Of a stretch of DNA of 64,000 bases, positions 50,997 to 59,011 are shown one piece after another (positions within the stretch are counted from its first letter, which is position 1; every line of letters begins with the position of its first letter). This DNA comes from Afifellaceae bacterium (GTDB lineage Bacteria; Pseudomonadota; Alphaproteobacteria; Rhizobiales; Afifellaceae), in assembly GCA_028284625.1 (NCBI GenBank), contig JANQRH010000009.1, forward strand, positions 372,001 to 436,000, read 5' to 3'. The translations under genes and the position numbers were made by a program. The notes under the pieces were generated by a model, which worked only from the letters and a program-made list of their open reading frames with translations, ran no database searches and was not told the origin of the DNA.

Positions 50997-51830
50997 TTAT
51001 CCCTTCACTGCGCCGGCGGTGAGGCCGGAGACAATTCGGCGCTGGAAGATGAGCACCAGGATCACCAACGGCAGCGTCACGACGACCGATGCCGCCATGA
51101 TGTTGCCCCAGGGGACCTCGAACTCGCTGCGGCCGGAAATGAGCGCAATCGCCACCGGCACCGTGCGTTGCGTGTCGGTGGAGAGGAACGTCAGGGCGAA
51201 GAGGAACTCGTTCCAGGCGTGAATGAAAGCCAGGAGCCCCGTCGTCACCATGGCCGGCCACATGATCGGCAAGAAGACGCGCCTGATAATCGTGAAGGGC
51301 GGTGCGCCGTCCATGATGGCGGCTTCCTCGATCTCGATCGGAAGGTTGCGCATGAACGTGGTCAACACCCAGACGGTGAAGGGGAGGGTGAAGATCATGT
51401 ACGAGAAGACCAGTGACCAGAGCGAGTTGAAGAGCCCAAGGGTTCTGATCACCTCGAAGAGCCCGGCAAGGACGGCAATCTGCGGAAACATCGACACGGA
51501 CAGGATGGTGAGGAGCAGAAGCCCACGGCCGCGGAAGCGGATTCTGGAAAGCGCATAGGACGCGGTGACGGCGAGGAAGAGCGAGATCACCACGACAACG
51601 GCCGCTACGAAGACCGAGTTCAGGATTTGGCGCCCGAACACGCCGCTTGTCAGCATCGAGGCATAGTTCGAAAAGTCCAACGCCGCGGGAAGGTAGTTGA
51701 CTTCGAAGAGCGCTTGACCGTCCTCCAGCGACGTCAGGATCGCGTAGTAGAAGGGGAATATGGCCTGCACGATGATGACGACCACCAGCGCGTAGAACCC
51801 CGCACGTGTGAGCCAGCGCCTTGCGGTCAT
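50997..51830 (-). CDS. ABC sugar transporter permease, MalG type
   Basis: A 277-residue permease with six hydrophobic segments; the EAA loop is IEEAAIMDGAPPFTIIRRVF near 170 and the C-terminus ends IVSGLTAGAVKG, typical of MalG. ATG 51830 overlaps the MalF stop by 4 bases. Confidence 0.93.
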   Translation of the reverse strand: MTARRWLTRAGFYALVVVIIVQAIFPFYYAILTSLEDGQALFEVNYLPAALDFSNYASMLTSGVFGRQILNSVFVAAVVVVISLFLAVTASYALSRIRFRGRGLLLLTILSVSMFPQIAVLAGLFEVIRTLGLFNSLWSLVFSYMIFTLPFTVWVLTTFMRNLPIEIEEAAIMDGAPPFTIIRRVFLPIMWPAMVTTGLLAFIHAWNEFLFALTFLSTDTQRTVPVAIALISGRSEFEVPWGNIMAASVVVTLPLVILVLIFQRRIVSGLTAGAVKG

Positions 51831-52813
51831 TCTTCCTTGCCCTCCAGGTCCATCCGGCTCAGGCGGATGAACGAAATGGTAATCAGGGCAATCACCAGGA
51901 AAAGCAGCGTTGAGGCGGCCGATCCGTAGGCGAACTGGTCATAGTCGAAGAGGTTCTCGCGCGCATAGACGGACATCGTCCGGGTCGCGTCGGTGTTCGG
52001 CGTGAGCACATAGACGATGTCGAACACACGCAGCGCGTCGAGCGCCCGAAAGACGACCGCGACAAGCACGGCCGGCATGATCAGCGGCAACGTGACTTTG
52101 CGGAACACGCGGAAGGGGTGGATGCCGTCAAGCCGCGCCGCCTCGTAGATATCGTTAGGCACCATCTGCAGCCCGGCGAGGATCAGAAGTGCCATGAACG
52201 GCGTCGTCTTCCAGATGTCGACGATCAACACGGCAATCATCGCCGTATCGGCTGAGGCGGTCCAGGCGACCGGCTCGGAGATCAGATAAAGGCGCAGAAG
52301 AATGTCGTTCAGGATGCCGAACTGGTCGTGCATCATCCACGCCCACATCTTGGCAGACACGATGGTGGGGATGGCCCATGGGATCAGCACGGCAGCGCGG
52401 ACGAGGCCGCGGCCCCTGAATTGCTCGTTGAGGACCAGTGCGATGATCAGGCCGAAGAGGGTCTCGAACGAGACGGAGACCGTTGCGAACCAGATGGTGT
52501 TCCAGACTGAGCGCCACCAGCGCGCATCGGCGAGCAGCCCGAAGTATTCGCCCTGACCGTTTCCGTAATCGACATATTCGAGATAGTTGCGAAACCCGAC
52601 CCAGCGCGCTTCGCTGATCAGATCGAGTGAGGCGTCGGTGAAGCTGAACCAGATGGTTCGATAGAGCGGGTAGGCCGCGACGCTGGCAAGCACCACCAGC
52701 ATCGGTGCCAGAAACACCCATGCGGAACGAATTCGCTGCCGCGACAGCGTCGACAGCGTTCCGCTCCTGACGGGCGTTGCAGCGGCCGTGGCAGCGGCCT
52801 CAGCTGGCGGCAT
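51827..52813 (-). CDS. ABC sugar transporter permease, MalF type
   Basis: A 328-residue permease with six main hydrophobic segments after an Ala-rich N-terminal cytoplasmic stretch (MPPAEAAATAAATPV). EAA loop YEAARLDGIHPFRVFRKVTL near 225. It resembles ThuF/trehalose-maltose-type permeases. It is separated from the binding-protein gene by a strong hairpin. Confidence 0.93.
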   Translation of the reverse strand: MPPAEAAATAAATPVRSGTLSTLSRQRIRSAWVFLAPMLVVLASVAAYPLYRTIWFSFTDASLDLISEARWVGFRNYLEYVDYGNGQGEYFGLLADARWWRSVWNTIWFATVSVSFETLFGLIIALVLNEQFRGRGLVRAAVLIPWAIPTIVSAKMWAWMMHDQFGILNDILLRLYLISEPVAWTASADTAMIAVLIVDIWKTTPFMALLILAGLQMVPNDIYEAARLDGIHPFRVFRKVTLPLIMPAVLVAVVFRALDALRVFDIVYVLTPNTDATRTMSVYARENLFDYDQFAYGSAASTLLFLVIALITISFIRLSRMDLEGKEE

Positions 52814-52832
52814 GGCTCACTCCGCTCGCATC

Positions 52833-52863
52833 AAGCGCGCGGACCGGGAAGGCCCGCGCGCTT
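52833..52863 (-). other. Intercistronic hairpin after solute-binding-protein gene
   Basis: AAGCGCGCGG (52833-52842) and CCGCGCGCTT (52854-52863) form a perfect ten-pair stem with an 11-base loop, just downstream (minus strand) of the binding-protein stop at 52879 and before the MalF start at 52813. On the minus strand no T-run follows, so full termination is not expected. Confidence 0.65.
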
Positions 52864-52878
52864 TGCTTTTGCCAGATT

Positions 52879-54144
52879 TTACCAGCCGGCGCCCTTCAGC
52901 CGCTTCAGCTTCGCCTCAAGCACGGCGAGGTTCTCTTCTGCGGTTCCGTTGCCGGACATGGTGTTGTGCACCGCTGTCCAGAACTCTGAGGACACTTCAT
53001 TGTATTTGCGCTTGGCCGCTGCCGAGGGTCGCGGCAGCGCTCCGTCGACGACAGGCTTCCACAGCGGAATGAACTCCTGTTCGCGGGCGACGTCGGGATC
53101 CTCGTAAACGGCGTTCAGCGTCGGCGGCCGCGAGGTCACGATCGCCCGTTCCTTCTGGTTCTCGTAGTTGTTCAGGAAGCGAACGAGCTCAATCGCCTCG
53201 GCTTGGTTCTCTGAGTATTTGGTGACGCCCAGATGCCAGCCGCCAAGCGTCGCGGCCGACGGCAGACCTTCGCCGCCGGAGGGCAAAGTCGTCACCGCGA
53301 ACTTGCCCTTCACGGCGCTGTCGTCACCAGCAGCCAACGCATAGGCGTAGTTCCAGTTGCGCATGAAGACGGCATTGCCGGATTGGAACACGCCGCGCGC
53401 ATCCTCTTCCTTGTAGTTGAGCACACCCTCAGGCGCGATCGTGCCGACCCAGGAGGCCACCAGATTCAACGCTTCGGCAGCTATCGGATTGTTGATCTTG
53501 ATGGAGCCGTCGTTCTCCACGATACGGCCGCCGCCGAAGCTTACGATCCATTCCTGGGCGTTGCACGTCAGTCCTTCATAGGCCGCACCCTGGAACACGA
53601 AACCGAACATGTCGTCGTTTCCGGCGGCGCGTTCGGCATCCATGATCTTCTGTGCAGTGGCGGTCAGCTGCTGCCAGGTCTCCGGCACCGCCTCACCGTG
53701 TTTCTCAAGCAGGTCTTTGCGGTAGTAGAGGGCCGGTGCACCGAGAAACATCGGTAGCGCGACCAGCTTGTCACCGACCGTCTGGCTTTCGATTGCGCCA
53801 GCGACGAAGTCGCCTTTGATGTCGGCGACGTGAGGGTTCAGGTCGATGAAGTGGTCGGCGATCTGCGGTGCCCAGATCACGTCGAGACGATAGACGTCGA
53901 TGTCGCTCGACTGGGCGGCAAGCCACAGCTTGTACTGGCCGAACTGGTCGGTGGTCGATTCCGGCATGGAGACGATGGTCACTGTGTGACCGGTCTCCGC
54001 CTCGAACTTGTCGAGCTGCTTACGCAGGATTTCCTGATCGCGCCCGACCGAGCCGTGGACGATGCTCAGCTCGACCGCGACCGATGACCAGGCCAGCATG
54101 GTCGCGCCGACAAAAGTTGTTGCAAATGCAGCGATGCGTTTCAT
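52879..54144 (-). CDS. ABC transporter, family-1 sugar-binding protein (ThuE/trehalose-maltose type)
   Basis: Periplasmic binding protein of 421 residues, with signal peptide in 1-23 (KRIAAFATTFVGATMLAWSS, cleavage near SVA-V). Mature landmarks: SIDVYRLDVIWAPQIADHF-like region near 85, PMFLGAPALYYRKDLLEKHG near 128, and FMRNWNYAYALA near 265. ATG 54144 has AGGAGGAGA eight bases upstream. Sequence style follows alphaproteobacterial ThuE-type proteins, which bind disaccharides. In this locus the ligand may be an amino-sugar-containing, possibly sulfated, glycan fragment. Confidence 0.92.
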   Translation of the reverse strand: MKRIAAFATTFVGATMLAWSSVAVELSIVHGSVGRDQEILRKQLDKFEAETGHTVTIVSMPESTTDQFGQYKLWLAAQSSDIDVYRLDVIWAPQIADHFIDLNPHVADIKGDFVAGAIESQTVGDKLVALPMFLGAPALYYRKDLLEKHGEAVPETWQQLTATAQKIMDAERAAGNDDMFGFVFQGAAYEGLTCNAQEWIVSFGGGRIVENDGSIKINNPIAAEALNLVASWVGTIAPEGVLNYKEEDARGVFQSGNAVFMRNWNYAYALAAGDDSAVKGKFAVTTLPSGGEGLPSAATLGGWHLGVTKYSENQAEAIELVRFLNNYENQKERAIVTSRPPTLNAVYEDPDVAREQEFIPLWKPVVDGALPRPSAAAKRKYNEVSSEFWTAVHNTMSGNGTAEENLAVLEAKLKRLKGAGW

Positions 54145-54212
54145 GTTTTCATTCTCCTCCTAGTTATTGGCCTCCAGTTTAGATGCGGCGCAGTCCGTCG
54201 TTGTGCGCAGCA

Positions 54213-55784
54213 TCAATTCGCTTTCTGTTTGCTTCGGCAGAAAATTGGCGACGCCCAAGCGGTCTGACCGCCGAGTTGCCGCAGCCGTACATAGATGCTT
54301 TCGCCGTGCTCGATCTGTCCGAGTTCCACACGGCCTTGCCACTGCCATTGACGCGGACGCGGCAGAGCGTGGAAGCGATAGGCCGGTGAATCGATCGGTC
54401 CGAGATTGCCCGCGAGCGCGCCTTCAAAGAGCCTTTTGGCCGGTATTGCGACCGACGTGCCGGAGAGCTCCGCATGTATCGTTGTCTCGTCGCTAGCGCG
54501 CATTCTCAGCGCAAATCCTTGTGTGGCCGGTGTCGCATTGTTCGGATTGGCTTCCGCGGTGACAGCGAACGTGATGCCGTCGGCGTCGCGCATGATCTCC
54601 GGCAGGGCGTGTTTGCTTTCGCCTCCCTCCAACGGTGAGACGACTTCCGCACCTCGGAATCGCGGCTCCACGGCCAGAAGCTCGCCGGCTTCAAGCCTCA
54701 CATTCCCTGTCCATCGGTGCGCGTGCCCGCGGGCGCCCCAGCCAAGCTCGACGTGGAGGATGGTCTCGCAGGTGTCGTCGTCATCGGCGTCGATTGGCGC
54801 CGGCGAAAGCTCTGGCGAGATACGCCGGAAAAGACGGCCGTTGCGAATGACGTCGATCGTATCGATGAAGCCTCCGCCAACGGCCTCGATTGCAAGCGCC
54901 GCGTCGCTCTGCGGGGCGACGATCCCCCCTTGCACAACATCATCGATGGCCGTCAGCAGGTGGATGTTGTCGCCGGTCAGCGCGTTCGTTCGCCGGCCGC
55001 GCATGGCCTCCCAGATGGCGTCGCGCGAATGACTCTTTGCATATAGGCCGGTGCGGCCGTGCCCGTAGGAGCCGGGGAAGCCGCTGTGGTGATCGGTGTT
55101 ACCCACCACGCCAAAGACGTGCCCGCGCGCCAGGCCTGCCGCCATGGTCGAGCGGCCGTCGGTGGGCCCCATGGAGTGGAGAAAACTGCGATCGCCCTCA
55201 GACGTTTCGGCGCAGCCGTGCATGGAGAATATCTCGACGAACGGCGACAAAGCCGGGTCGAATGTATCCCAATTGATGCCCCGGGCGCCTTGGCGGTAGC
55301 CGATGTGGTGAGGGAAGGCGAAGGCGCGATCAGCTTTGCTCTTCGCCAACGCAGACCGCAACGCCTCGGGGCATTGGGCAAGCTCTATTTCAGCCGGTTC
55401 GAGGTCTGCGTAAACGATCGTATAGTCGCCATGCGCGCAGGAGTGGATCTCATAACCGGGAAAGACGCTGAACACGCCTTGGCGCTCATAGGCCCTCAAC
55501 GTGTCGAAGTGCCCAAGCCAGTTGGCTTTGAGTTTCGCGAAACCCTCGACATGGAACGCCACTATGTGGGCGATGCCGGGCTCATCTTTCGGCATGTCCG
55601 GCCAGTCGGCGTGTCCGGTGACGGACACGAAGTCGAGCTGAAGCTGCGCCCGCGCGAGGGCGTCCTCCAGGTCGCCGTGGCCGTAGGAGAGATTGCAATG
55701 ATTGTGCACATCGCCAAAGAGCGGCGCGAGGCCCAGCGAAGCCGCAAGCGGCGTCAAACGATCGGGCAGCGCGTCGCGGATCAC
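54213..55784 (-). CDS. PHP-like metal-dependent hydrolase of unknown substrate
   Basis: A 523-residue protein without signal peptide. The N-terminal 280 residues carry PHP-type metal motifs in order: FGDVHNHCNLSYGHGD near 23, FVSVTGHADWPDM near 52, VFPGYEIHSCAHGDY near 107, FAFPHHIGY near 155 and VVGNTDHHSGFPGSYG near 230. The C-terminal half is beta-rich and lacks recognisable motifs; it resembles the region following the PHP domain in DUF3604-type proteins. It overlaps the Gfo/Idh gene by 4 bases. It could be a phosphoesterase, sulfoesterase or sugar hydrolase; I cannot choose. Confidence 0.8.
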   Translation of the reverse strand: MIRDALPDRLTPLAASLGLAPLFGDVHNHCNLSYGHGDLEDALARAQLQLDFVSVTGHADWPDMPKDEPGIAHIVAFHVEGFAKLKANWLGHFDTLRAYERQGVFSVFPGYEIHSCAHGDYTIVYADLEPAEIELAQCPEALRSALAKSKADRAFAFPHHIGYRQGARGINWDTFDPALSPFVEIFSMHGCAETSEGDRSFLHSMGPTDGRSTMAAGLARGHVFGVVGNTDHHSGFPGSYGHGRTGLYAKSHSRDAIWEAMRGRRTNALTGDNIHLLTAIDDVVQGGIVAPQSDAALAIEAVGGGFIDTIDVIRNGRLFRRISPELSPAPIDADDDDTCETILHVELGWGARGHAHRWTGNVRLEAGELLAVEPRFRGAEVVSPLEGGESKHALPEIMRDADGITFAVTAEANPNNATPATQGFALRMRASDETTIHAELSGTSVAIPAKRLFEGALAGNLGPIDSPAYRFHALPRPRQWQWQGRVELGQIEHGESIYVRLRQLGGQTAWASPIFCRSKQKAN

Positions 55785-57046
55785 GACTCTGCCTCCAGGC
55801 GATAGGGGTCCACCGGTGCGCCGCCATAGCGAAGTGAGGATTGCGCGGCGAGTACGATCCTCAGCGACGCCAGTCCGTCGCTGGCCCGGGCGGGCGGCGT
55901 CTCGCCGTCGTAGAAGCGTCTCAGCGTGCGGACGAGCTCTAGGTCGGCGCCGAAATGCGTCGATGCACGATCGGGATCGGTGAAGCTATGCGTCTCGTGC
56001 TTGCGGCCGTGATCTGCGACCACGTCGATCGCGCCGGAATGGCGGACCATCCGTAGACGGCCCGTCGAGCCGACGATTTCCAGCGTTTCCTGGTCCTCCG
56101 CCCACGGCCCAAAAATGGCGAAGAACAGGCAAGCGGAGATGCCGTTTTCGTAACGGATGGTAACGATAGCGTGGTCGTCGATGTCGGCGCCAGGATAGTA
56201 GACGCAGGTGTCGTTCCGGTCCTCGATCCGCGTCGCGTCGCGCCAACTTGGATTAGCAGCAGCGCCGACGCCTTCGAACCGGTCGACGAGCGTCTCGTGC
56301 CGGCGATAGGGGCAAGTGCGCGTGCATTCGCTGCACCGCTCGGGCGCATCGGGGTCCGGTGTGAAAATCGAGCTCCGTCCGCCGATCGCCGAGACCGACA
56401 GCGGGCGTGACCCGGCGATCCAGTTCAAGACATCGAAATGATGCGAGCACTTGTCGTTTAAAGCGCCGCCGGAGAGGGCATTCTTGCGGTGCCAGAGTTG
56501 CAGGTAGCGTGTGTAGGGGATCACCGACCGCAACAGAATCATCTGCGGATCGCCAATCGCGTCGGAGTGGGCGAGGCGGACCGACTTGATCCACGGGCCC
56601 TCGTAGCGCCGTGTGAAGCCCATGAGGAGCGGTTGCCCGCTCTTCTCTTCGGCTCCAAGGATGGCTTCTGCGTCGGCAAGCGTCACCGCGATCGGTTTGT
56701 CGAGATAAACGCGTTTGCCCGCCTTGATCGCCGCCTCGACGGGCTCACGATGGGTGTTGGTGTGTGTGGTCACCAAAACGAGGTCGACAGCGGGGTCGTC
56801 GACGGCGGGATGGAGGCCGTCGAAGACTTTCACGTCGTGCGCGATGCCGCGGCGCGAATAGATGGCGTTCAGATGCTCCGCGGCATAGCGCGCACGGTCG
56901 GGCAGAACGTCATAGACGCCGATAATCCGGAAGCCGGTCTCCGCGGCGATCTCCGCCATGCGGGTGCCGAGAAAGAAGACGCCACGTTCGCCGGCGCCGA
57001 TAATCGACACACCAATGATGTCCTGCTGTGGCCGCCGCTGCAGCAT
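55781..57046 (-). CDS. Gfo/Idh/MocA-family oxidoreductase with cysteine motif
   Basis: A 421-residue NAD(P)-dependent sugar oxidoreductase. Rossmann motif VSIIGAGERGVFFLG near 14-28, VDLVLVTTHTNTHREPVEAA near 83, catalytic EKP-type motif VYLDKPIAVT (Lys-Pro kept, preceding Glu is Asp) near 113, and GALNDKCSHHFDVLNW near 193 with the catalytic His. An insertion carries C-x2-C-x3-C (CSECTRTCPY near 238), suggesting a metal site. Relatives oxidise the C3 hydroxyl of sugars or glycosides, which can start eliminative glycoside cleavage. First gene downstream of the regulator. Confidence 0.88.
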   Translation of the reverse strand: MLQRRPQQDIIGVSIIGAGERGVFFLGTRMAEIAAETGFRIIGVYDVLPDRARYAAEHLNAIYSRRGIAHDVKVFDGLHPAVDDPAVDLVLVTTHTNTHREPVEAAIKAGKRVYLDKPIAVTLADAEAILGAEEKSGQPLLMGFTRRYEGPWIKSVRLAHSDAIGDPQMILLRSVIPYTRYLQLWHRKNALSGGALNDKCSHHFDVLNWIAGSRPLSVSAIGGRSSIFTPDPDAPERCSECTRTCPYRRHETLVDRFEGVGAAANPSWRDATRIEDRNDTCVYYPGADIDDHAIVTIRYENGISACLFFAIFGPWAEDQETLEIVGSTGRLRMVRHSGAIDVVADHGRKHETHSFTDPDRASTHFGADLELVRTLRRFYDGETPPARASDGLASLRIVLAAQSSLRYGGAPVDPYRLEAES

Positions 57047-57087
57047 GCACGCCCGCCCTGCACTCGATTATTGGCGCGCATCGTATG

Positions 57088-57109
57088 TGAGTATATATGC
57101 TGTTACAAT
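57088..57109 (+). promoter_or_regulatory. Operator motif TGAGTATA-N8-TACAAT before the Gfo/Idh gene
   Basis: The motif lies between the regulator stop (57122) and the Gfo/Idh start (57046), and recurs in inverted orientation before the regulator gene (58216-58236). GAGTATA (57089-57095) also pairs with TATACTC (57116-57122) as a wide inverted repeat. On the minus strand TTGTAA-N17-TACGAT spans the same bases and may be the promoter of the Gfo/Idh operon. Confidence 0.6.
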
Positions 57110-57121
57110 AGAACTTATACT

Positions 57122-58207
57122 CTATCGCGTAAGCAAGCTGCCGTGTTCGGCATAGCTCACCGGCAGGTAGATTGTCTCCGTTGCCGCGTCGTCCAGGGCG
57201 ATGCGGCGCATGACGATCTCTTCGAAGACCTTGAGCTTGTGGGCGTTGCTGTTGCCGACCACGTCGTAGCGGCCGAGATGTTCTGATGGGAAGTCGACGC
57301 TCCCCAAAAGAACGACGCTGAGATCTGCACCGGCGGTGCATCCGATCTCCGTCAGCGCGCGATCCAGCACGTAACCTTCCACAACGCCCCAAACGATCAG
57401 CGCGGTGAAGGGCAGGCGGCCGTCATCGTCTTTCAGTCGCGACAGCGCGTCTGAAATGTCCGCGACCTCGTAGCTTCCCGGAAGCTTGGGAATCTCCACC
57501 AGCCAGCTTGTGGCCGGATCGGGCAGCGCCTCGCTCAGCAAGCGGAACTCGCGGCGCGCCATGGCGATCTGCCTGGCGTGGTGGGCAGAGGTGAGAAATG
57601 CGATGCGCTCATGACCTTTGCTCCGCACGATCCGAAACGCCACGGACAACGCTTCTCGCCAGTTTGTGCCGATGGCGTCGACATCGATGCCCGTCGCGGA
57701 GACGCCGTCGATAACGATGCGAGCGACGTGTTTGTGAAGCGCGGCGAGAAAGGCGATCGACAAAACTTCGAAATTCGATTGGAGCAGGCCGGTCTTGAAG
57801 CGGCCGATCTTCTCCAGCACCGACAACGCCTGCGCTTCATCGGAGTAGCCAATCTGCAGGATGGAGATGTTGCGTGCGCTGAGGCGCGCATCGATCTCCT
57901 GCAGCGCATTGTGGGCGAGCCGGCTGTCGGACGTCCTGTAGAGCACAAGCAGGTCGCCCTCCCAGTCGTCGCCTTTGGCGTCGGCTTGACCAGGGTCGCC
58001 GACGACGATCCCGGCCCCGGGCCGGGATTGAAGCTGACCGGATTCCACGTAAGGACGGAGCGCTGCCTCCACCGTGCGCTGCGCGGTGGAGAAGCGCTGC
58101 ATGATCTGGCGCATTGTGGGCAGGCGGTCGCCGGGCTTGGCCTCGTCGATGGCCTGGCTCAGCCAGGCCTGGATACTGGCAACCGCCGCTTCTGAGCGCT
58201 GACGCAT
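57122..58207 (-). CDS. GntR-type winged-helix / LacI-type ligand-domain regulator (AraR-like architecture)
   Basis: A 361-residue regulator. Residues 1-70 form a GntR-like winged helix (GDRLPTMRQIMQRFSTAQRTVEAAL, wing QSRPGAGIVVG). Residues 85-361 form a LacI-type periplasmic-binding-protein fold domain (LLVLYRTSDSRLAHNALQEI, RIVRSKGHERIAFLTSAHH, VVLLGSVDFPSEHLGRYDVV). This architecture responds to a free sugar. It sits between nagB and the Gfo/Idh operon on the same strand, with one copy of the TGAGTATA-TACAAT motif on each side. Confidence 0.88.
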   Translation of the reverse strand: MRQRSEAAVASIQAWLSQAIDEAKPGDRLPTMRQIMQRFSTAQRTVEAALRPYVESGQLQSRPGAGIVVGDPGQADAKGDDWEGDLLVLYRTSDSRLAHNALQEIDARLSARNISILQIGYSDEAQALSVLEKIGRFKTGLLQSNFEVLSIAFLAALHKHVARIVIDGVSATGIDVDAIGTNWREALSVAFRIVRSKGHERIAFLTSAHHARQIAMARREFRLLSEALPDPATSWLVEIPKLPGSYEVADISDALSRLKDDDGRLPFTALIVWGVVEGYVLDRALTEIGCTAGADLSVVLLGSVDFPSEHLGRYDVVGNSNAHKLKVFEEIVMRRIALDDAATETIYLPVSYAEHGSLLTR

Positions 58208-58215
58208 GCCTTAGC

Positions 58216-58236
58216 ATTGTACCAATATTATACTCA
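58216..58236 (-). promoter_or_regulatory. Operator motif TGAGTATA-N7-TACAAT before the regulator gene
   Basis: On the minus strand TGAGTATA (58236-58229) and TACAAT (58221-58216) repeat the motif found at 57088-57109 with one base less between halves. A perfect -10 hexamer TATAAT lies inside it, so binding would block the regulator's own promoter (autorepression, inferred). Confidence 0.6.
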
Positions 58237-58273
58237 ATTCAAGCGTATTCAGGCCCAAATGGTTGCCACCGGC

Positions 58274-59011
58274 TCAGTTGGGCCGGCGGGCTGCCTGTGC
58301 CATGGCGGTGCGGTCGGCGACGACAATTCCGTCGGGATGCAGCCGCAGCGCGGTGGCGGGCAGGTCCTCTGAGATTGGGTTGTTCAAAGCTTCAGCGAGG
58401 ATGCCGGCCTTCTTGGCGCCGCTGGCGACTAGAACCAGCGCGCCCGCTTCGCCCAGCGTGCCAAGTCCGAGCGTCAGGCCGGCGCGGGGGACGTCGGCCT
58501 CCGTGCCCCAGTAGGCGGCGTTGGAGCGGATCGTTGCCGGCGCGAGTTCAACGCGCCTGGTGCGGCTGTCAAACGCGCTGCCGGGTTCGTTCATGCCGAT
58601 GTGCCCATTTGGGCCGAGGCCGACAATGGCGAGGTCAATGCCGCCGCGCCTGGCAATCAGCGCCTCAATCCGATCCGCTTCCGCGTGCGGCTCGGCGGTC
58701 GGGTCGAACGCATGCACGGCGTCGTTGGGAATACGCAACGGATCGAGCAGCTCGCGTTTCAGCCAAAGGAGTAGCCGTCGCCGATCGCCGGCGGCGATGC
58801 CGGCATATTCGTCGAGCGTCACGAATTCCGCGGCGCCGAAGTCGACGCGGCCACAATGTCCAGCGTCAACCAGCGCCTTGAACAGGCCGAGCGGTGTGCG
58901 CCCGGTTGGAAAGACCAGCAGCGATGCCGGCTTGGCGCGCAATTGGGCAACGACGAACTCCGCCGCCCGTCGGCTCAAATCCTCATAGTCCGCCGCCTCG
59001 ATGAGCTTCAC
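58274..59011 (-). CDS. nagB: Glucosamine-6-phosphate deaminase
   Basis: A 245-residue NagB-family enzyme: VFPTGRTPLGLFKALV near 33, FVTLDEYAGI near 63 (catalytic Asp), LAIVGLGPNGHIGMNEPGS near 127 with catalytic His-Glu, and GAKKAGILAEAL near 199. It converts glucosamine-6-phosphate to fructose-6-phosphate and ammonia in the cytoplasm. GTG 59011 overlaps the ROK kinase stop (GTGA). No nagA is present in the locus, so the substrate must arrive as free, not N-acetylated, amino sugar phosphate. Confidence 0.9.
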   Translation of the reverse strand: MKLIEAADYEDLSRRAAEFVVAQLRAKPASLLVFPTGRTPLGLFKALVDAGHCGRVDFGAAEFVTLDEYAGIAAGDRRRLLLWLKRELLDPLRIPNDAVHAFDPTAEPHAEADRIEALIARRGGIDLAIVGLGPNGHIGMNEPGSAFDSRTRRVELAPATIRSNAAYWGTEADVPRAGLTLGLGTLGEAGALVLVASGAKKAGILAEALNNPISEDLPATALRLHPDGIVVADRTAMAQAARRPN

